Positions 42,450 through 52,560 of a stretch of 64,000 nucleotides of DNA are shown piece after piece. The translations under genes were made by a program, and so were the position numbers. The stretch's first letter is position 1, and each line of letters opens with the position of its first letter. The notes under the pieces are model-generated. The model saw only the letters and a list, made by a program, of their open reading frames with translations, was not told the DNA's origin and searched no databases. Origin of the DNA: Orobanche coerulescens (Eukaryota; Streptophyta; Magnoliopsida; Lamiales; Orobanchaceae); assembly GCA_033398695.1 (NCBI GenBank), contig JAWKAU010000226.1, positions 124,001 through 188,000 of the forward strand, read 5' to 3'.

Positions 42450-43638
42450 TGATATGAATTACGTATGAAAATGGACGTAAAGTCGTATGGAATGCAGCGG
42501 AAATATAATTGATCCTCACAACACTCGAATATGTGTAACATTCGTAAGATATAACCGAAAGTAGGGCAATTCGGCTTACGTAAACAAGAACAATATGAAT
42601 GATTTATCAAACTAGACCTATAGTTTGATAAGATAATCTTTCCTCAAGACCTATTGAGAATCGATTCGATTAAAACTCGAAAACGCGTCGAATTATAATC
42701 AAGGTTTCGATGAAAAGCATTCACCAAGAAAACACAAGTGTATTCTTATTTCTTCAACATACAATGGCTTTTACAATGCTAACACAAGCCTATATATAGG
42801 AGACTTCAAGTCTTCCTATAATAAAAGAAAATAATTCAAAGATTTATAAAATCTTTGAATAATCAAAACAAATCAACAATATAATACAAAGGGAACAACA
42901 ATCCTAATTTTAGGGGAAACACAATCCCTAAAATGATTAAAAAACAAAGCAAAGACAAACTCATAAAAGAAAACACAAAAAAAAAGGCAAACTGCCGGCA
43001 GGACTCGGCCGTGTCGCTTGACACGGCCGCGGCGCGACAAGGACACTCGACACGGGCGCGGCGCTGACAGAGACGTCGGCAGTGACTCGACCATGTCCGC
43101 TTGACACGGTTGCGGCGCGACAGGGACGTCTGACAGGGACTCGTCCGACAGTGACTCGGCACGGGCGCGGCGCTGACAAGGACGTTCGGCGTGGACCCGA
43201 TCGTGTCCTGGAACACGGTCGGGCGTCTGGGCAGTCGGTTTTGGCTTATCCGGAAGAGTTCGACTCGACCGTACCAGACAACACGGTCGAGTCCAATGGG
43301 CAGTGACTTTGGCATTTCTGGACGAGTGCGGAACGGGCCGTGTCGGACGACACGGTCGGGTCCGGTCGGCGGTTTCGCCGGCCTGGCAGTGGTGATTTTT
43401 CCGGCAGGTGGTGAATTTTCCGGCAGGTTGGATATTTTCCAGCATATTGAACATTTTTCCGGCAGGTTGGATGTCGACTTTCCGGCATAGCATGACACGG
43501 GCCGCTGAGACCGATACTCCACGTCTTATGTTCGTTTTCTCGCCTAAATACATAGTAGTCCGTGCATGGCGTGTATTAAGGTCATTTATATCGATCCTTA
43601 CTTCGTCTTCTTCGTTCATATCAAATGATTCCGTATCA
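42450..43638 (-). repeat. M1 5' LTR (1189 bp)
   Basis: In plus coordinates TGATATGAATTACG...TTCCGTATCA. Double hairpin at 42604-42631 and 42641-42660 (minus strand). Palindromic TATA box CCTATATATAGG at 42789-42800. GC-rich dyads about 42990-43365, TGCCGGAAAA repeats about 43390-43490. Confidence 0.92.
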
Positions 43639-43850
43639 GATGATATTTTGGTGTATAGTCGGTCGTTGGAAGAACATTTCGGACACTTGCAACAAGTATT
43701 CGAGACTCTTAGGGCCCAAAAGCTCTATGGAAAGAAGAAAAAGTGCGCATTTCTCGTCGACAATATAGTTTTCCTTGGCTATGTTGTTTTGAAGGCCGGA
43801 GTGTCTGTTGACCAAAATAAGATCGAAGCGATTAACTCTTGGCCTACTCC
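43639..43850 (+). pseudogene. P1 reverse transcriptase, third segment
   Basis: Resumes after M1 with the duplicated gatga: DDILVYSRSLEEHFGHLQQV, LYGKKKKCAFLVDNIVFLGY, GVSVDQNKIEAINSWPTP. Interrupted at 43850 by the P2 LTR. A single open frame across this segment shows little decay. Confidence 0.9.
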
Positions 43851-44001
43851 TGATACGATATGGGCCAGTGGAGGAGACGATTTGGTGATCGACGTAGAAG
43901 ACCATGCACACCAGGCACATGCACGTCGAATCACGTACCTAGGCGAGAAGACGAGCTCGGAACTTGAAGTGACTTTGGTGGTCGGGATCGGGATAACCTA
44001 G
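43851..44001 (+). other. LTR-encoded polyprotein C-terminus (P2 family)
   Basis: When this sequence is the 3' LTR, the integrase frame would continue into it after the polypurine tract (…GNDT). The 50 codons contain the motif shared by other families: acidic stretch, I-D-V, HARR-I-TYLGEK, V-TL. It ends at a TAG. This resembles the CRM-clade habit of encoding the polyprotein C-terminus (CR-motif region) partly in the LTR. Confidence 0.6.
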
Positions 44002-44948
44002 TTTATCATTGCTTTTGTATTATTTATTTAATAAAGGGTGCGACATGTGCAGCCCCATGTTACTTTGCATTGTTATTTTCCTTAATCAGTAGTAGCCCAA
44101 ACTTGTTCAAGGGCGTTTTAGGGAGTAACCTTTAATTATGTTGCTAGGGTTTGGCGGCTATATATACATCATATAGCTCGGCCAATTGGAGGATTGAATA
44201 CACTTGATATTTTGCTCTCTTTTGAGTTCTATTTGTTTGACGTGTCTCAAACACAAATTCTTGATTATTGTTCGCCGCGTTTTTGAATTATAATCCGATC
44301 AATTCTCAATAGGTCTTGGAAAGAGATCATCTTTGACGAGTTATAGGTCTAAATCGTTAAAATCTTTTATTGTTTTCTGTTTGTTCGATCGAAAGTTGTT
44401 CTTGTTTGGACGGAATCTTTGGATCTGTTCATGGTGTTGTTCATCAGAGTATTGTCCAAATTTTTGTCCGTGAAGCTTACTTCCATCTCATCAAATCACA
44501 ATCCTCATAGCTGATCGAGATTCATATCAGTTCGCCTGTTGTTGTTCGTATAAATCGTGATTCACAACTGAGTGTGATTCATATCATATCTCTCCTCATA
44601 CGTTTGGATTGATTTGTTCGAAGTTACTGTCCGATGTCCGAGCGTGGTTCCTGTTTCCACCGCATCCAATCCCAGTTCGTTGTTCGCTACTGTTGTTTGT
44701 GATTCTTCGTTGCTGTTTGTTCATGGCCGACTGATCGCTGTTTGGTTGGGAGTTGTTGCTGTTCGCTACTGCTGTAGCAAAGTGTGGTTGCTGTTAGTTG
44801 TTGATTGTTGCTGTTTGCTACTGCTGTAGCGAAAGGTCGTTGTTGTAGCAAAAGGGTAGTTGCTGTTTTGATTCTATTTTGCTGATTGTTGTTCGTTTGT
44901 CATTCGCGAATACTGCTTCCGCTTCATCTCGATACAGGATTCGTATCA
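43851..44948 (+). repeat. P2 5' LTR (1098 bp)
   Basis: TGATACGATATGGGCC...GATTCGTATCA. Its first ~150 bases are open in the GAT ACG frame: DTIWASGGDDLVIDVEDHAH, HARRITYLGEKTSSELEVTL, VVGIGIT-stop at about 44001. TATATATA near 44160. Double hairpin at 44303-44322 and 44333-44360, the second with one mismatch. Confidence 0.9.
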
Positions 44949-44952
44949 TTAG

Positions 44953-44964
44953 TGGCATCAGAGC
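44953..44964 (+). promoter_or_regulatory. P2 primer binding site
   Basis: TGGCATCAGAGC, one change from the initiator tRNA-Met match. Confidence 0.85.
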
Positions 44965-44987
44965 GAAATTTTTGATCCTTCAGCGGG

Positions 44988-45083
44988 ATGGAGTTCAACG
45001 ATGATTTTTTTACCAAACAACGCGATGCGCTACGGGACTTGCCGGAGCAGCACGATCAGCGCTGGCACCCGTGACGAGGAGAT
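44988..45083 (+). pseudogene. P2 gag, N-terminal segment
   Basis: ATG at 44988: MEFNDDFFTKQRDALRDLPEQ, then a stop (TGA near 45072) and the E-family solo LTR at 45084. Aligns with the gag starts of P2b (49718) and P3 (51323). Confidence 0.85.
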
Positions 45084-46061
45084 TGATACGATATCTAATA
45101 TTCCAGTCGAAGAAACTCCAATAAAAATCGACATCCATGATGATGCAAATTCGCATGGCCATGCATCGTTATACTTAGGAGAAAATGTTAAACGGATTGG
45201 AGTTACGTTGTTAATCGGAATCGGAGTAACGTAGAATTCGACGACGGAATCGGTCCGAAAGCATGAAAAATCGGCCATATCATGCTTGAAAGGGACATAT
45301 CTTGACTTCATATCTTTACAAAATAATGAAGTGATTTCCTCCTTCCCCACCATAACACAAACGGCCGAAACTTGTAGATGGAGTGAAGATTTTCTTCTTC
45401 ATGTCATTGTCCCTCATTTCATTATCACCCATGTAATTCCAAGGAGGAAGATATCTTCATCAAATCTACACCAAATCCTCCTCACTCCTTGATTAGGATC
45501 GGCCGATTGGAAGCTTGCAAGAAGGATGATTTGTGAAGACTTTCATCAAAGATCCTTCATGTCACCATCATGAAATAAAGACCAAGATCTCTTCATGTCT
45601 CAATCAAACAATAAAATCCAAGATTGCTTGGTATCCCCTTGATATTTTCGGCCGATTAGGATGTTGCTAGGAAGTTTCGTTTTCTCGTTTTGTTGTATTT
45701 TCTTTCGGTTGGAAACTACTATATATAGTAGTGCTCGTTGTACTTGTAACATATCTTGAATCATAAAAAAACCTTGTATTTCCTTTGAAATATACGTTGA
45801 ACGAGTTCAGCAAACCTTAGTTATTGTTTCGACACGTCTCGAGATTTTAACTTGATCAATTCTCAAAAGGTCTTGGGAAGAGATTACCTTTTATCGAGTT
45901 ATAGGTCTAGTTCGATAAAACACATCACAATCCGTACATCACACTACCTCACGGCCGAACACCATCAAATTTCGGCCACCTTTAGTAAAATTCAAGTGAT
46001 ACTTTGTTACTTGTTAATCTTCCGTTGTGTTTTATACGTATTACTCACGTAATTCGTATCA
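45084..46061 (+). repeat. E-family solo LTR #2 (978 bp) in P2 gag
   Basis: TGATACGATATCTAAT...TTCGTATCA with perfect target duplication gagat (45079-45083 and 46062-46066). Keeps an intact LTR-encoded C-terminus ([40 protein letters not shown], stop near 45234), palindromic TATA CTACTATATATAGTAG (45716-45731) and the double hairpin (45860-45918; first loop AAGGTC). It is in opposite orientation to element E and solo LTR #1. Confidence 0.93.
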
Positions 46062-46846
46062 GAGATTACGATCATCCTACACGTCAATCTGACGAGTTCG
46101 AGGGGAATGAACTTCCGGAGTTCGTTGAGGGTACCGCTCCAGAATCATACTTGGAGTGGGAACGAAAAATCGATCGCATGTTCGATTTCAAGGATCTTGA
46201 TGATGAGAAAAGGTGCAAATATGCGATCCTCAAACTAAGTAAGGGCGCTTCTCTTTGGTTCGAAGGAGTTAAATCAAAAAGGGCTCGTGATGGAAAAATA
46301 AAGATTAATTCTTGGGATTCATTGAAACGGAAACTTCGCAAGAGATATGTACCCACATCACATAAGCTGACCTTGTATCGCAAGATTGCCGATTGCATGC
46401 AAGGAAAGATGAGTGTTAGTGAATATATTGATGAGTTTGAGAACTTGGCCTTGATGGGAGAATTGGAGGAGAATGAAGAACAGAAGATGGCACATTTTTT
46501 GCGTGGTTTAAATCGAAACATAGCTAATTTGGTGGAGCTGTATCCATACGCTGATTTTGACACCTTGTGTGGATTGTGTTTGAAGGTTGAGGCTCAAAAT
46601 AGACCAAAGTTTGGAGGTTCTAATATGGATCAAAACAAGTCAAGCAGGTGGACTAAACCCGAGTTTCCCTCAAAATTCGGAACCACGAGTAGCAGCTCTA
46701 GCTCGGCTACCAAAACCGTGCCAACTCCAGCCCCTAATCCGGTTCCTAAGGCTCCCAACGTGAATAAAGAGACGAGTCTATCGAAGGTGCGCTGTTTTAA
46801 ATGTCAAGGTTTTGGCCATTATCAAAACGCTTGTCCGAATAAGTGA
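46062..46846 (+). pseudogene. P2 gag, main part
   Basis: Continues after the solo LTR: SYLEWERKIDRMFDFKDLDD, CKYAILKLSKGASLWFEGVK, RKLRKRYVPTSHKLTLYRKI, KMSVSEYIDEFENLALMGEL, HFLRGLNRNIANLVELYPYA, a Ser/Thr/Pro linker and the knuckle CFKCQGFGHYQNAC. The codon after CPNK is TGA (46844-46846), where relatives have CGG. A natural stop-plus-readthrough is possible but the other lesions argue for decay. Confidence 0.9.
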
Positions 46847-46849
46847 ATC

Positions 46850-48382
46850 GTGATGTTGAGAGAGGCTCTCGCGGCCCGAGAGGATCTATTAGACGAGGAA
46901 GAAGTAGAGAGGTTGGGTGATGTATTTGATTTAGGAGACGAAGAACAGGAAGATTGTGAGGTTTACGATGCTCCGAATTATGATACAACCTTGGTCCTTC
47001 GCACTTTGCAAGTTAAGTCGGTTCCGAGTGAGTCAGAACAACGGGACCAAATATTCCATACGAAGTGTCAAGTTGGAGATAAGTGGTGTAGTTTGATTAT
47101 TGACGGAGGGAGTTGCACCAACGTAGCGTCGAGTGAGATGGTAACAAAGCTTGGGCTGGCCACCACGGCTCACCCTAAACCATATGCTTTACATGGGCTT
47201 GATGACGGGAGTAAGGTGAAGGTTTCAAAGCAAGTTCGGCTCGGATTGGCAATGGGTTCGTATCGTGATGAGATATTATGTGATGTGATTCCAATGGATG
47301 CTTGTCACATACTTTTGGGACGTCCTTGGTTATTTGATAGGGATGTTTTGCATCGGGGTAAGAGTAATGAATACGAGTTGCGATATAAGGGCAAGAAGAT
47401 CGTGTTGAAGCCGATGTCACCTCAGGCCGTTTGTTCCATGAGTGCCAAACGAGGGGGAAAGCCGAACCTAACCATGTTCGCTAGCGAGAGGGAAATTGAA
47501 CACGCTATTGAGGGTGGTCAACATGTTTACGTGCTGGTGATAAAGGAGACTCGAGATGATTTCATGGTAGAGAAACGCGAGGGTGGGGTGGCCGATTTAT
47601 TACATGAGTTCGCGGACGTCTTCCCCAAAGAATTGCCCTCGGGTTTGCCGCCAATTCGTGGAATTGAGCATCAAATCGACCTTATACCGGGTGCGCCTCT
47701 TCCGAATAAGGCTGCCTATAGGTGTAATCCTGAGGAAACGAAGGAACTTCAGAAACAGATTGAAGAATTAATGAGCCGCGGGTATGTTCGAGAAAGTTTA
47801 ATTCCTTGTGCGGTTCCGGTTTTGCTTGTTCCTAAGAAGGATGGGTCTTGGCGGATGTGTATCGATAGTCGGGCCGTGAATAATATTATCGTTAAGTATC
47901 GGTTCCCGATTCCGAGACTGGATGACATGTTGGACGAGCTACACGGCTCAGTGGTCTTTTCGAAAATCGACTTGCGAAGCAGTTATCATCAGATTCGCAT
48001 GCGAGAACGAGATGAGTGGAAGATGGCGCTTAAAACCAAGCACGGATTATACGAATGGGTCATCATGCCATTTGGCCTTACAAATGCCCCGAGTACCTTT
48101 ATGCGCTTGGTGAACGAGGTACTTAAGCCATTTTTGGGACGATTTGTAGTGGTTTACTTAGATGACATTTTGGTTTATAGTCGGTCAGTGGAGGAGCATC
48201 TCAGTCATCTACGGCAAGTATTCGAGACTCTTAGGTCTCAAAGGCTTTATGGAAAAAAAGAAAAGTCTGCGTATCTAGTCAAGAGTATAACTTTTCTTGG
48301 CTATGTTGTTTCAGGGGACGGAGTGTCGGTTGATCAACCAAAATCGAAGCGATCATGGCATGGCCGACGCCTAAGTCCGTGA
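46850..48382 (+). pseudogene. P2 protease and reverse transcriptase
   Basis: 510 codons: LREALAARED, protease IIDGGSCTNVASSEMVTKLG (about 47096) and VLLGRPWLFDRD-like ILLGRPWLFDRDVLHRG, then [94 protein letters not shown] and FLGYVVSGDGVSVDQ. A one-base loss near 48345 ends the frame. It is the longest uninterrupted RT in the window. Confidence 0.92.
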
Positions 48383-48645
48383 TGGAGGTTAGATCATTCC
48401 ACAGGCTGGCCTCTTTTTATCGGAGGTTTATTTGAGACTTTAGCACCATTACGAGTCCGATAACGGAGTGTTTGAAGAAGGGTCCATTTGGGTGGAGCGG
48501 GGCTGCCCAAGGGGAATTTAAAAAGTTGAAAACAAAACTGTGTGAGGCACCTCTCTTGGCGTTACCCGATTTTTCAAGGTAGAATATGATGCGAGTGGAG
48601 TGGGTACTGGGGCGGTTCTCGTCCAAGGGAGACGGCCGATCGCAT
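48345..48645 (+). pseudogene. P2 RT end and RNase H start (degenerate)
   Basis: Across two frames and a stop: [50 protein letters not shown] and [17 protein letters not shown]. Interrupted after 'cgcat' by the P2b LTR; relatives continue PIAYFSEKL at this spot. Confidence 0.85.
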
Positions 48646-49651
48646 TGATACGGGATTGACAAGTCCAAGGGAAGAAGATGAGGTGATGATCAACGTGAGC
48701 GGCCATGCTACATACTTAGGCGAGAAGATAGACACGAGGCTTGGAGTAACTTTGGTGGTCGGGCTCGGAATAACGTAGTTTATCATTATTTTGTATTATT
48801 TATTTAATAAAGGGTGCGACATGTGCAGCCCTATGTTGCTTTGTGTGTTATTTTCCTTAATCAGTAGTAGCCCAAACTTGTTTAAGGGCGTTTTAGGGAG
48901 TAACCTTATTTATGTTACTAGGGTTTGGCGGCTATATATACATCATATAGGTCGGCCGATTTGCAGATTGAATAGACTTGATATTTTGCTCTCTTTGAGT
49001 TTTATTTGTTTGAGGTGTCTCAAACACCAATTCTTGATTATTGTTCGATGCGATTTCAAATTATAATATGATTAAATCTCAATATGTCTTGGGAAGAGAT
49101 TATCTTTGACGAGTTATAGGTCTAACTCGTTAAAATCTTTTATTGTTTTTATGTTCGTCCGATCGGAAACTGTTCTTGTTTGGACAAAATCTTTGGAGTC
49201 GTTCGTGGGGTTGTTCATCGAAGTATTATCCAGTTTCTTGTTCGTGGAACTTGCTTCCATCTCATTAAATCGCAAAACTCATATTTGATCGAGTTGTTGT
49301 CCAGAGACCGAGCGTGATTCCTGTTTCTTCCGCATTCGACCACAATTCACTGCTCGCTACAGTAGTTGGCGATTCTTTGTTGCTGTCGTTTTCCATTCGA
49401 CCGGCCGCTGTTTAGTCGTGATTGTTGCTGTTTGCTACTGCTGTAGCGAAAGGGTAGTCGTTGTTTAGTCGTGATTGTTGCTGGTTGCTATTGCTGTAGC
49501 GAAGGGTGGTTTCTGTTAGTGGTTGATTGTTGCGATTCATTATTGCTGTAGCGAAGGAAGGTTAATGTTTCGAGCCCATTAGGTAGATTGCTGTTTGTTT
49601 AGCTTTCGCAAAATTCTTCTTCCGCTTCGTCTCGATACAAGATTCATATCA
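48646..49651 (+). repeat. P2b 5' LTR (1006 bp)
   Basis: TGATACGGGATTGAC...TTCATATCA. LTR-encoded peptide DTGLTSPREEDEVMINVSGH, ATYLGEKIDTRLGVTLVVGL, stop near 48779. Hairpin 2 at 49106-49133 has arms TTGACGAGTTA / TAACTCGTTAA (one G-U pair) with loop TAGGTC. Hairpin 1 has decayed (loop TATGTC). Confidence 0.88.
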
Positions 49652-49655
49652 TTAG

Positions 49656-49667
49656 TGGTATCGGAGC
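49656..49667 (+). promoter_or_regulatory. P2b primer binding site
   Basis: TGGTATCGGAGC after the LTR; the leader hairpin CTGAATT-TCTC-AATTCAG follows at 49675-49692. Confidence 0.85.
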
Positions 49668-49717
49668 GCCACACCTGAATTTCTCAATTCAGTTGAGATC
49701 CATGATCCTTCAGTGGG

Positions 49718-49795
49718 ATGGAGTTCAACGATGAATTTTTGAACAAACTGCGCGACGCGCTACAGGACTTGCCGGAGCAACGCGATCAGCACTGG
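49718..49795 (+). pseudogene. P2b gag, N-terminal segment
   Basis: MEFNDEFLNKLRDALQDLPE, then RDQHW, cut by P3 at 49796. It is open and closer to the family consensus than P2. Confidence 0.85.
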
Positions 49796-51061
49796 TGATA
49801 CGAGATCGACATGGCCAACCGAAGAAAGACGACGTATACGACCATGCAACCATGCATACGGCCATGCACACACATGCACCTACACGACATGTAATTACTT
49901 CTTTGGACGAGACGACTAACATGAGACTTGAAGTAACCTTGAACATATTTTACGTATGCATGAAGAAATTACGAACCATGCACTCACCCACCTTCTTCAT
50001 GCATTGAAACCGATGGTTCCCCTCCCTTGAATAAGTCACCTACATGGCAACAAAGTCGTCAAAGCATGATAATAATAATCATCAAGAATCAAACCAAAGT
50101 CTTCTAACATGATTAGTTATTTTATTTTGTTTATTGTCTTTGGTGAAGATTTGCTCAAGATTGACTAGTCATGATCCGAAATTTACTAGTCGGAGAGGAA
50201 AAGGCGAAAAGCGGACAAAATTACCAATTCCCGCGCGTATGACTACTTCGTAGCAGTTTTGGTATTTTAATCATAACTCTCTCATGCGAAGTCCGATTTA
50301 GGTGATTCAAGCGGCCATGGAAAGATAAAATAAAGATCTATAAATCGTGTGAAACGATCCAAGGTCCAATTATGCTTCTATCAAGACACACGAACCGTTC
50401 AAATGTGCAGTGATTTTTATGGTCGAAAATTGACAAAGATTTGTGAAGATTTGGTGAAGACTTGAAGGAAGAAGATGCCAAGAAGTCCCTTTCATGATCA
50501 ATTCATTATCAAGCCTTACAATATATCACATGAGGAGGATCTTGTCCACTCCTTCTTGGAAGCCCCACGGCTGATTTGTACAAGGAAGGAGCCAAAATGT
50601 TGTGATTTCTTGTCAAAGTCTTTGTAGATAGTTTAATAAGTGCTTGTATTTTAGCTAGATTTTGTGTGATTTTCTTTGGCCTTGTTAGGAGTCATTATGG
50701 CTATATAATAGCCTCACCCTCAACCCTTTGGAATCATCTTGAAATTTATAAAACATTGTATTTCTCTTGAAATATACGTTGAACGAGTTCAACAAAACCT
50801 TGGTTATTATTTCGACGCGTCTCGAATTATAACTTGATCAATTCTCAATAGGTCTTGAGGAGAGATTATCTTTATCGAGTTATAGGTCTAATTCGATAAA
50901 ACACATTCAAATCCATACACTATCCTACCTCACGGCCGAAACCATCTAAATTCGGCCAACACCTTTTATTTTCGTTGTTACTTTGATACTTGTAGAAACA
51001 GTGATAATCTTCCGTTGTATCTTATACATTTTACGTACACTTATATACGTAATTCGTATCA
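49796..51061 (+). repeat. P3 5' LTR (1266 bp)
   Basis: TGATACGAGATCGAC...TTCGTATCA. Includes the module shared with TRG2 (about 50198-50433), palindromic TATA GGCTATATAATAGCC (50699-50713) and the double hairpin (50842-50861 and 50872-50899; arms TTATCGAGTTA / TAATTCGATAA with one G-U pair). Confidence 0.93.
50198..50433 (+). repeat. LTR module shared by P3 and TRG2
   Basis: About 235 bp beginning GAAAAGGCGAAAAGCGGAC and including CGCGTATGACTACTTCGTAG. Highly similar copies at about 36774-37008, 39515-39750 and 52963-53198. The LTR sequence on either side is unrelated between P3 and TRG2. Confidence 0.8.
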
Positions 51062-51065
51062 TAAG

Positions 51066-51077
51066 TGGTATCGGAGC
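51066..51077 (+). promoter_or_regulatory. P3 primer binding site
   Basis: TGGTATCGGAGC, followed by CCAAGG; four bases after the LTR. Confidence 0.88.
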
Positions 51078-51322
51078 CCAAGGTCATCTCCTTGGGCGAT
51101 TTATTCAACGATTTTTTTTTTGTTGAGATTAGCGCAGTCGGAAGAAAACAAAGTTTCCCGTGGATTCGACCGTTGGATCGTCACGAAATTTTGAAAAAAG
51201 TAAGCCAACTCATTGAACTACAGTCTGAACGGTGGAGATCAGATTCTTTGATCATCTTCTTGGTTCATTCTTCACGGATTTCTTGGCAAATTTTCTGTCC
51301 GATTTCTTGATCATTAGAAGAG

Positions 51323-51592
51323 ATGGACTTTTTCAATACCGAATTCTTGGTAAAGCTACGTGATGCTTTACATGACTTACCGGAACCTCGACGAGGAGGA
51401 GAAGGCCTGTCTTCCCCACGTCATACTAACGAGTTCGAGTTGAACGAACTTCCAAAGTTCATCGGAGGTACCGACCCCGAAATTTATTTGGAATGGGAAC
51501 GTAAGATGGATTGCTTGTTCGAGTTTAAAGGTCTTGACGATGAGAAGCGTTGCAGATATGCAATTATCAAGTTGGTTAAAGGCGCTTGATTT
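51323..51592 (+). CDS. P3 gag N-terminal fragment
   Basis: ATG 51323: MDFFNTEFLVKLRDALHDLP, EFELNELPKFIGGTDPEIYL, EWERKMDCLFEFKGLDDEKR and CRYAIIKLVKGA, then TGA at 51587-51589. This is the first ~90 residues of the CRM-like gag. A 4-base loss relative to relatives (GASLWFE) causes the stop and moves the rest to the next frame. It may still be transcribed given the young LTRs; whether the short product does anything is unknown. Confidence 0.6.
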
Positions 51593-52548
51593 GGTTCGAA
51601 TTAAAGAAGAAGCAAAGGACTCGTCTTTGGAAAAAAAAGATCCGTTCGTGGGAGTCGTTGAAAAGAAAACTTCGCAAGAGATACGTACCTTTCGGCTCGA
51701 GTTCGGCTCTCAAAATCGTAACAACATCAGCCCCCAACTCGGTTTCTAAAGCTCTTGACTTGCCTAATGAGACGAGTTTGCTGGAGGTGAGTTGTTTCAT
51801 TGGCCAAGGGTTCGATCATGTGCAAGATGTTTGCCCGACTCTTGCTACCCGAGACGAGTTAATAGCCGAGGAAGAACAAGAAAGGCTAGGCGACATTCTC
51901 AAGTTTGATATAGAGGACGAAAGAGAAGAAGAATGTGTAGTTTATGATGCTCCCGATTATGATACAGACTTAGTTCTTCGTACTTTAGAAACCAAATCGG
52001 TTTCAAATGATTTGGAGCATCAGGACGAGTTAACGAGTGATGAACTCACAAGTATACTTTTAAGTTCTACACAACCGTCCGTTTCCCGAGCTACAGAAGA
52101 TGAAGAGATTGAGGACAAGGCGATTGTTCCCCAAAATTTCTATGAGGTTATTTCTATTAAAAAATTGGAGGATCCCAATCCAATTGTTCTCATTGCTCCG
52201 GTTCCCGACACCGACCAACGTAAAAGCTATGTGGCTACAAGTGACTGGAAAATAGTAAAAGACGAACTCATTGATGAAAGGAATGAGGACAAGATTTGTG
52301 CCCACATGACGCCGGAAATGGAAATTATTCCGTTAAACCACAAATCTTTTTTTGGGGATTCTAAGGGAAATGGTAGACACCTAGATACATCGTTTGTTTT
52401 TATTTTGCAGGTTGGTCTTTTAAAAATACAATCCCAAGCAAACGTCAACACATCCGACGAAAATTACATCTTCAACCCGGGAGGAGCACAACCCTATCCG
52501 GAATACCAACCGTCCTTGGACTTTAGATTCGAGGACGAATCTCTTTAA
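51586..52548 (+). CDS. P3 internally deleted gag fused to an unrecognised acidic region
   Basis: A 320-codon frame overlapping the end of the previous block. It starts in gag (WFELKKKQRTRLWKKKIRSW, LKRKLRKRYVP), jumps by deletion of about 100 codons to the Ser/Pro linker (SSALKIVTTSAPNSVSKAL) and a knuckle that has lost cysteine and histidine ligands (CFIGQGFDHVQDVC). It passes the pre-protease acidic segment (LGDILKFDIEDEREEECVVY) and then diverges into ~170 residues I do not recognise (AIVPQNFYEVISIKKLEDPN, PVPDTDQRKSYVATSDWKIV, FGDSKGNGRHLDTSFVFILQ), ending FRFEDESL next to the polypurine tract. A splice-acceptor-like TTTATTTTGCAG lies at about 52402-52412. It could be captured or drifted pol sequence. 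Confidence 0.55.
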   Translation: MIWFELKKKQRTRLWKKKIRSWESLKRKLRKRYVPFGSSSALKIVTTSAPNSVSKALDLPNETSLLEVSCFIGQGFDHVQDVCPTLATRDELIAEEEQERLGDILKFDIEDEREEECVVYDAPDYDTDLVLRTLETKSVSNDLEHQDELTSDELTSILLSSTQPSVSRATEDEEIEDKAIVPQNFYEVISIKKLEDPNPIVLIAPVPDTDQRKSYVATSDWKIVKDELIDERNEDKICAHMTPEMEIIPLNHKSFFGDSKGNGRHLDTSFVFILQVGLLKIQSQANVNTSDENYIFNPGGAQPYPEYQPSLDFRFEDESL

Positions 52549-52560
52549 AGGAAGAGGGAA
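52547..52560 (+). promoter_or_regulatory. P3 polypurine tract
   Basis: AAAGGAAGAGGGAA adjacent to the 3' LTR. Confidence 0.85.

Larger units (their letters stand above)
9201..43638 (-). mobile_element. M1: CRM-like gypsy element carrying two nested insertions
   Basis: A minus-strand element with 3' LTR 9201-10392 and 5' LTR 42450-43638, flanked by a perfect target duplication gatga (9196-9200 and 43639-43643). Its own sequence is 9201-12479, 36251-36422 and 40468-43638. The rest is the Tekay array (12480-36245) and TRG2 (36423-40462), both inside RT. Gene order is gag, protease, RT, RNase H, integrase. LTRs and coding parts match P4 closely, so M1 and P4 are one family in opposite orientation. 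Several stops and a lost start codon show it is inactive. Confidence 0.92.

Noticed and set aside
43851..49651. Reading P2 and P2b as the two LTRs of one element (43851-49651)
   Set aside because: The LTR at 48646 interrupts RNase H and is followed by its own PBS and gag start, not by flanking target sequence; the two LTRs are also clearly diverged and no TSD pairs with actcc at 49652.
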